From Clostridia bacterium (GTDB taxonomy: Bacteria > Bacillota > Clostridia > Oscillospirales > CAG-272): DNA of 64,000 nt. Under the pieces are notes generated by a model. It saw nothing but the letters and a program-made list of their open reading frames with translations. It had not been told where the DNA came from and searched no databases. Numbering within the stretch: the stretch's first letter is position 1; every line of letters begins with the position of its first letter. The position numbers and the translations under genes were made by a program. The stretch lies in NCBI GenBank assembly GCA_017502915.1, contig JAFVUB010000003.1, positions 62,001 through 126,000 of the forward strand, read 5' to 3'. Of the stretch, positions 59,920 to 64,000 are shown piece by piece.

Positions 59920-60153
59920 TTAATCCTCGCCTTCATCGTTAAACTCAGGCACCTGACCGCAAACATCAAAGAGCCATTCTGAAAATTTTTTCTTAAAAAC
60001 AATAAACACCTTGCGGCTTCGCTCAATGCACACTGCAAACGGGAATACTCCCTGCTCGATGCCATCGCGCAACGTCACCGTCTCGATCTGAATACCGGCA
60101 GCTCGCATCAAAGATGCCGCTTCCTCGGTCGTGATGGTTGCTTTAGTCTTCAT
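59920..60153 (-). CDS. small phage DNA-binding-like protein
   Basis: A 77-residue protein starting at ATG 60151-60153. TITTEEAASLMRAAGIQIET then LRDGIEQGVFPFAVCIERSR resembles the excisionase/MerR-like HTH used for small phage DNA-binding proteins. The end is acidic. A role as excisionase or regulator is possible; it is far from the att site in the early operon. Confidence 0.65.
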   Translation of the reverse strand: MKTKATITTEEAASLMRAAGIQIETVTLRDGIEQGVFPFAVCIERSRKVFIVFKKKFSEWLFDVCGQVPEFNDEGED

Positions 60154-60388
60154 AATCAGCACCCATCTTTTCAGCCTTATACACCGCATCAAGCATCTCT
60201 CTTGTGATACCTGCTTTCAAAAGAGCCTTACCTTTTTTCTCAAGGTCTCGTAGCTGATAAAGATACTGCCTGCGCTTGTAGCGCAACCTCGCCTCTCTTC
60301 TTGCAAGCGCTACCGCCTCCGAAGCATTAAGCCTCTCGATCTCGCGCTCAACCTGCTCGTCTGTGAGCCCGTATACTTTCTTTTCCAT
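60143..60388 (-). CDS. small phage protein, unknown
   Basis: An 81-residue basic helical protein starting at ATG 60386-60388 (MEKKVYGLTDEQVEREIERL) behind TAGGAGGATT. Arg-rich centre (RREARLRYKRRQYLYQLRDL) suggests nucleic-acid contact. It overlaps the previous gene by 11 bases. Function unknown. Confidence 0.65.
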   Translation of the reverse strand: MEKKVYGLTDEQVEREIERLNASEAVALARREARLRYKRRQYLYQLRDLEKKGKALLKAGITREMLDAVYKAEKMGADYED

Positions 60389-60444
60389 CTTAAATCCTCC
60401 TATTAAATTTTCGTGATATACTCTCCCACGAAGGGTCGCTTTGG

Positions 60445-60579
60445 TTATTTCAATAATTGCACTATTGAAATAATAATTGCAATAATCGACATTACGATCG
60501 AGGGCAAACATATCAGCCAATAATTTACTTTTCGCTCACATTGCTCCTGCTCCGGCGGGAGCTTTTTCTTTTTTCTCAT
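60445..60579 (-). CDS. small prophage membrane peptide (44 aa)
   Basis: A 44-residue protein from ATG 60577-60579, 4 bases after AGGCGG. The first 18 residues are basic/acidic (MRKKKKLPPEQEQCERKV) and the rest is one membrane helix (WLICLPSIVMSIIAIIISIV). It lies between the cro-like gene and the early operon. Function unknown; a toxin-like or immunity-type peptide is possible but not supported further. Confidence 0.55.
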   Translation of the reverse strand: MRKKKKLPPEQEQCERKVNYWLICLPSIVMSIIAIIISIVQLLK

Positions 60580-60590
60580 TTTTCCGCCTC

Positions 60591-60794
60591 TCACTCCAAT
60601 TCCAGTATTTCTTTGATTGCTGTAAGAACTTTGTCGTTCTCGTTTTTGCCCGTCATAATCTTATTTAGATACGACGAGTCAAAGTAAAGCCCCGTTTTCT
60701 TTTTAACCTCGGAAATAAGCCAATCCTGAGTCAGATCTCTCATGATGAGAGCGAACTTTATCTTTTTCCCGAATTCAGTAAACTTACCTTTCAT
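60591..60794 (-). CDS. Cro-like/HTH early regulator
   Basis: A 67-residue protein (MKGKFTEFGKKIKFALIMRD...) with a lambda-repressor-type HTH: LTQDWLISEVKKKTGLYFDS then SYLNKIMTGKNENDKVLTAI. It is the first gene of the leftward early operon, under the promoter at 60,901-60,929, and faces the repressor gene. A Cro or antirepressor role is inferred from position. Confidence 0.75.
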   Translation of the reverse strand: MKGKFTEFGKKIKFALIMRDLTQDWLISEVKKKTGLYFDSSYLNKIMTGKNENDKVLTAIKEILELE

Positions 60795-60824
60795 ATATCC
60801 TCCTTCCTTTTTTCAATAAAGGTA

Positions 60825-60853
60825 TTGACAATTACAGAAAAGTGTAATATAAT
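60825..60853 (+). promoter_or_regulatory. lysogeny (repressor) promoter
   Basis: TTGACA (60825-60830), 17 bp, TATAAT (60848-60853), a consensus promoter towards the repressor at 60,987. Its spacer is the inverted repeat ATTACA-N6-TGTAAT (60831-60848). Confidence 0.85.
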
Positions 60854-60953
60854 GAAAGCACCACCAATCAAAACCACAGAATTCTGTAACCGACAATTAC
60901 ATTTTATTACAAAATTCCGTAATTGTCAATAGTAATTTCCAGAATTCCGTAAT
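60831..60953. promoter_or_regulatory. array of four repressor operators
   Basis: Four related palindromes: 60831-60848 (ATTACA...TGTAAT), 60876-60887 (ACAGAATTCTGT, perfect), 60906-60923 (ATTACAAAATTCCGTAAT) and 60936-60953 (ending GAATTCCGTAAT). The first and third fill the spacers of the two divergent promoters, so one repressor can block both. Confidence 0.8.
60901..60929 (-). promoter_or_regulatory. early lytic promoter
   Basis: On the minus strand TTGACA (60924-60929), 17 bp, TAAAAT (60901-60906), facing the Cro-like gene at 60,794 and the early operon. The third operator fills the spacer. Confidence 0.83.
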
Positions 60954-60986
60954 TTCGTCATTGTTTCTAAAACGGAGGATACAATT

Positions 60987-61334
60987 ATGGATGATTTGTA
61001 CAACAGACTTAAAACTCTTTGCGACAAAAAAGGAGTTTCGTTAGCGAAAATGTGTTCTGAGGCGGGAATTCCTAAAAGCACCCCCACCGAACTTAAAATG
61101 GGAAGAACTAAAACTCTTTCGTCGTCCGCTATGATCAAAGTAGCCAATTATTTTGGTGTTTCAGTAGAATATATAGCCGGCAAAACCGACCAAAAAGAAA
61201 AAGCCCCCGCCGCAGTAAGCGACGAGGACGTGAAGGTAGCCCTGTTCGGAGGCGACACTGAGGTCACCGACGAAATGTGGCACGAGGTAATGAATTATGC
61301 AGAATTCCTTAAGCAGAAATACGGAAAAAGTTGA
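60987..61334 (+). CDS. CI-like XRE repressor
   Basis: A 115-residue repressor. The HTH is LYNRLKTLCDKKGVSLAKMC, SEAGIPKSTPTELKMGRTKT then SSSAMIKVANYFGVSVEYIA (residues 4-64). The C-terminal part is acidic (SDEDVKVALFGGDTEVTDEM) and leads into the ImmA-like gene, which overlaps by 38 bases. Repressor plus ImmA/IrrE-type protease is a standard Firmicutes switch, with the protease cleaving the repressor on induction. It sits downstream of the operators. Confidence 0.88.
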   Translation: MDDLYNRLKTLCDKKGVSLAKMCSEAGIPKSTPTELKMGRTKTLSSSAMIKVANYFGVSVEYIAGKTDQKEKAPAAVSDEDVKVALFGGDTEVTDEMWHEVMNYAEFLKQKYGKS

Positions 61335-61761
61335 AAGACTCTATAAATTAGCCGAAGAAAATAATATACCGATAGACGAAACGTGCCCCGAGAGCCTTAT
61401 TTCTATGTCTGTGAGACTTTCGGACGGAAAGAAGATCATTGGCCTGTCAAACGACGAAAACACAGTATACACAAAGCTTGAGTGTCTGGCGCACGAGATG
61501 GGGCACTGTATGACCGATAGCTTTTACGCGGGCTTCTCCCCCTTCGAGCTTCGAGAAAAGCACGAATATAAAGCGAACGTATGGGCGGCAAACGAGATCG
61601 TCGCCTTCCCCGCCCTCTGCAAAGCCGTGAATGACGGTATGCGCGAGCTTTGGGAGCTGGCCGAGCACTTCGGAGTCAGCCATGCATTTATGGAAAAAGC
61701 AATAAAGCTCCACGAGCAGAACGGCAACACCGTCCCCCCGGAGCTTTACGCGGAGAATTAA
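61297..61761 (+). CDS. ImmA/IrrE-type metallopeptidase
   Basis: A 154-residue protein. The zinc motif is CLAHEMGHCMTDSFY near 63-77, with HEYKANVWAANEIVAFPALC downstream (HEFxAN-type third ligand). It starts at ATG 61297 behind GAGGTAATG, inside the repressor gene. It probably cleaves the CI-like repressor to induce the prophage, as ImmA does in ICEBs1. Confidence 0.88.
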   Translation: MQNSLSRNTEKVERLYKLAEENNIPIDETCPESLISMSVRLSDGKKIIGLSNDENTVYTKLECLAHEMGHCMTDSFYAGFSPFELREKHEYKANVWAANEIVAFPALCKAVNDGMRELWELAEHFGVSHAFMEKAIKLHEQNGNTVPPELYAEN

Positions 61762-61787
61762 AAAGCATCATCTGAAAGGAAAATAAT

Positions 61788-62204
61788 ATGTTTGGTAACA
61801 ATTTCAAGAAGAACTCCAAAAGGCTCGTCGATATATGCGAACATTTCATAGATGAATATGAATTACAAGCGACACGTAAAATTCCCTCATGTAAAAATGA
61901 TATGTTAGCGGAAATCAAGGCAAGAGTTGAAGCGGATAAGAAAGATGTAGCTACTTGGAAAGATTACGATACTGACTATATAGAAATCGCCCACTCCCTT
62001 TTGGCACATGCTTCGTTTGATCTGCTGGCGTCAGGTCGTTACCATATATATTATGGTGTGCTAAATCCTATGCGATGCTCTTCGTGCCTAATGGCTGTTT
62101 ATAACGGATCAATGATGTGGGCAGTAAATAAAGGACTTATTGATGAAAACACACGTAAAGAGCAATATAGTTATTTAATTAAGTGTATCGGTGAAGTAGG
62201 ATAA
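61788..62204 (+). CDS. prophage lysogeny-module protein, unknown
   Basis: A 138-residue protein with no recognised family. It starts with basic FGNNFKKNSKRLVDICEHFI and ends with a hydrophobic/aromatic part (HIYYGVLNPMRCSSCLMAVY...MMWAVNKGLI). SD AAAGGAAAATAAT precedes it. It may be a lysogenic conversion gene; no function is claimed. Confidence 0.65.
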   Translation: MFGNNFKKNSKRLVDICEHFIDEYELQATRKIPSCKNDMLAEIKARVEADKKDVATWKDYDTDYIEIAHSLLAHASFDLLASGRYHIYYGVLNPMRCSSCLMAVYNGSMMWAVNKGLIDENTRKEQYSYLIKCIGEVG

Positions 62205-62232
62205 ATTGAAAAAACGCAAAGGAGAAAATGTT

Positions 62233-63228
62233 ATGTCCAGAGAACTCGATTTTATCAATTTTATCGATGATTTGGCGGAAAGCGAGGGGCGCGATATAGC
62301 ACAAGAGGTGAAGCTACCATCAAACCGCGACCTTATCACAAACGCAATAGCTAATATCGACGATTATCCCAACGAGAAAGATGTTCTGTTAAAATACAAA
62401 AACACTATGCTGAAATTATCACAATCATCAGGAACAGTACAAACAGAAAACCTCGAAAACGAACTGCAAAAGCTTGAAGAAAAGCTACAAGACGTAATCG
62501 CGGCTGAAAATCGTAAAGCCTTTTCTGTCGCTGTAAAAAAAGGGCTGAAAGAGATCGAAAGACTTAGAGCGATTTACGATAGCCAAAAAAACAATTGCAG
62601 TGTCAATCCCGAAAGCCTTGAACGCGCCATAAACAGTTCTGCGGAAAACGAAGCGAAGAAATCAGAACGAGCCTACATATATGCAACCGCCGCCAACGGC
62701 ATGGAGGTAAGGATTCCGACTGATAGATATGAACAGTGGAAAGCGGCACAGGACCGTATACGGCAAGGTCAAACGGATAATTCTACCTCGGACACCGCAA
62801 AGTGTTTGGCAGAGCTTATGAAAGGCAAAAAAGACGATACCTCCGGATCGCAGTCAACCCCGGCCCGCCCGGCGATGAATAACGTTCCCGCACCACTGCT
62901 ATTTTGTGTCATAGCCTCGGTTGTTACAGCTGCACTATACTTTATTGGAATGGCCGACCTTGCCTATGGTTATTATACATTTCTGCGTGTGTTTTCTTTG
63001 ATTTCACTACCTATCATAGTATTGGTATATATAATCACAACCGGCAAAATAAATACGCCCATGACTTACGTCCCGTCCGTAATTTGGATTTTGTTTAATC
63101 CGATCTTCCCGATATATTTGGATAAGGATACGTGGGTAGTGTTGGATCTGATTTGCGGCATCGCAATGATTGCCTGCGCAATATATGTATTGATCGCCCA
63201 CGCAATATCGAATCATACAAAGCAGTAA
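62233..63228 (+). CDS. lysogeny-side membrane protein sharing segments with the giant gene locus
   Basis: A 331-residue protein from ATG 62233, 8 bases after AAAGGAG. Residues 2-40 (SRELDFINFIDDLAESEGRD) match giant residues from 1958 (SRELDVIDYMDELAEREGRE), and NRKAFSVAVKKGLKEIERL matches another part of the same giant segment. Residues about 150-205 (AYIYATAANGMEVRIPTDRY) match nested ORF 1. Three to four membrane helices follow (about 225-325). The two matches come from separate frames of the giant locus, so this is a mosaic. A superinfection-exclusion role by mimicry is a hypothesis. Confidence 0.75.
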   Translation: MSRELDFINFIDDLAESEGRDIAQEVKLPSNRDLITNAIANIDDYPNEKDVLLKYKNTMLKLSQSSGTVQTENLENELQKLEEKLQDVIAAENRKAFSVAVKKGLKEIERLRAIYDSQKNNCSVNPESLERAINSSAENEAKKSERAYIYATAANGMEVRIPTDRYEQWKAAQDRIRQGQTDNSTSDTAKCLAELMKGKKDDTSGSQSTPARPAMNNVPAPLLFCVIASVVTAALYFIGMADLAYGYYTFLRVFSLISLPIIVLVYIITTGKINTPMTYVPSVIWILFNPIFPIYLDKDTWVVLDLICGIAMIACAIYVLIAHAISNHTKQ

Positions 63229-63261
63229 AAAGCAAAAAACAAGTAAGAAGGAGTTATAATT

Positions 63262-63711
63262 ATGAATAACAATCAAAAAGACCCATTATCAGCTCAGACA
63301 CACAAACAACGCCCTAACGTGCTGCTGGCTATTATCTTTGCCATATTAGCAATCATTATTGTTTATAGTTGTTCCGCTATAATACTTACGCTGGCTTTGT
63401 TGGTGGTTCGCGCAATAACTTCAATTCCGTTATTTAGTTTTTTAACAAATGTTTTTTCAAATAGCTTTTTAATCGAAATCCTCTATGGAATCTGTGCATA
63501 TCTTGCTTGTTACACAGTTGTTTTTGTATTTGAAAAAGCAATAAAGAAAAAGCCTACAAAGAACTTAAGCTTAATGATTGCAGGCATAGCTTTAATAGCA
63601 ATAAATGTACTGTTCTTAATCGTCAACTTGATATTCGGAGCTTCAATTCTTACAAATATTGCATTGGGAACCGCCGGATTTGTATTGATTTGTGGCGGAA
63701 TGGACAAATGA
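63262..63711 (+). CDS. prophage membrane protein
   Basis: A 149-residue protein with four membrane helices: LLAIIFAILAIIIVYSCSAI, a second near 50, YGICAYLACYTVVFVFEKAI, and a C-terminal pair (IAGIALIAINVLFLIVNLIF). A polar start (MNNNQKDPLSAQTHKQRPN). SD AAGAAGGAG. It is translationally linked to the integrase by ATGA. Function unknown; possibly superinfection exclusion. Confidence 0.65.
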   Translation: MNNNQKDPLSAQTHKQRPNVLLAIIFAILAIIIVYSCSAIILTLALLVVRAITSIPLFSFLTNVFSNSFLIEILYGICAYLACYTVVFVFEKAIKKKPTKNLSLMIAGIALIAINVLFLIVNLIFGASILTNIALGTAGFVLICGGMDK

Positions 63712-64000
63712 CCTGCATCAAATGTAAAAAAGAGATAGAAGACGGTAGTATCTACTGCCGATTTTGCGGGAAGAAGCAAACGGAAACGCCAAAGCCAAAG
63801 GCGCTCAAGCGTGCCAACGGTACGGGAACTATAACCAAGCTCTCGGGCAGAAGAAAAAAGCCTTGGTGCGTAAGGGTAACGATAGAGAGTAACGGTGTCC
63901 GCAAAAGAGTTGTTGCCGGGTGTTATGAGCGCAAGACCGATGCGCTGATCGAGCTTGAAAGAATAAACAACCTTGGCGGTCTGCCCGAATTCCATAACAT
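63708..64000 (+). CDS. int: tyrosine-type integrase, N-terminal part (runs off the window)
   Basis: ATG 63708 overlaps the previous stop (ATGA). The first 20 residues are a zinc ribbon (MTCIKCKKEIEDGSIYCRFC), then the AP2-like arm-DNA-binding domain (RANGTGTITKLSGRRKKPWC, RVTIESNGVRKRVV, CYERKTDALIELERI). This pattern is typical of Firmicutes phage tyrosine integrases. The catalytic domain is beyond the window. With the tRNA-Val at 23,235 it defines the prophage. Confidence 0.85.
   Translation, partial: MTCIKCKKEIEDGSIYCRFCGKKQTETPKPKALKRANGTGTITKLSGRRKKPWCVRVTIESNGVRKRVVAGCYERKTDALIELERINNLGGLPEFHN

Overview
The window looks like a spore-forming Clostridia chromosome (Bacillota, probably Oscillospirales) interrupted by a prophage. 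Evidence for the host is the dipicolinate synthase pair (spoVFA/spoVFB), Gram-positive SD-rich gene starts, a Feo iron uptake operon with a Cys-rich FeoB-associated peptide, RNase M5-like, UppP, IspE, Asd and roughly even base composition. No species is claimed.

Region 1 (1-23,230) is ordinary chromosome: partial murD, a divergent topoisomerase B subunit, plsY, a methyltransferase and a folC-like Mur ligase in one run. Then come an autoregulated marR, an LRR lipoprotein, an acyl-CoA ligase, gapdh, feoA-feoB, YitT, the RNase M5-like/uppP/ispE/dipicolinate run, a flavin reductase, an M3 oligopeptidase, asd and a zinc-ribbon membrane protein. Many clean terminators and promoters are visible.

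Region 2 (23,235 to past the right edge) is a prophage integrated at the 3' end of a tRNA-Val(GAC). Its integrase starts at 63,708 and runs off the window, so only the left end is seen. From right to left it holds: lysogeny genes and a symmetric genetic switch (60.8-64 kb); a long leftward early operon with Sak-type annealing protein, YqaJ-type exonuclease, NinB-like protein, SSB, replication protein, cytosine methyltransferase, a diversity-generating retroelement (DGR) and many small Cys-rich proteins (47.66-60.8 kb); a late operon with terminase, portal, Prp-type protease, scaffold, N4-gp56-type capsid, adaptors and a 3,028-residue polyvalent protein (28.07-47.55 kb); and a fibre/membrane-protein module (23.5-27.9 kb). 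The set suggests a short-tailed phage, but no tail tube or tape measure was found.

The main discovery is the DGR at 51.1-53.9 kb: a reverse transcriptase with YMDD, an Avd-like four-helix protein, a 68-bp template repeat whose centre is almost all AAC/AAT codons, and two tandem target genes whose 68-bp variable repeats differ from the template only at template adenines (11 and 13 of 21). The targets are not tail fibres and lie in the early operon. Further points: the giant gene carries three out-of-frame nested ORFs, each with its own strong SD; one of them is homologous to part of a lysogeny-side membrane protein (62.2 kb) that also copies another part of the giant protein. The phage encodes its own Prp-type protease beside capsid and scaffold proteins bearing the L27-like LQLFA cleavage motif. 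Two operon starts share an 11-bp motif exactly 20 bp before a -10-like hexamer, a candidate phage late promoter.
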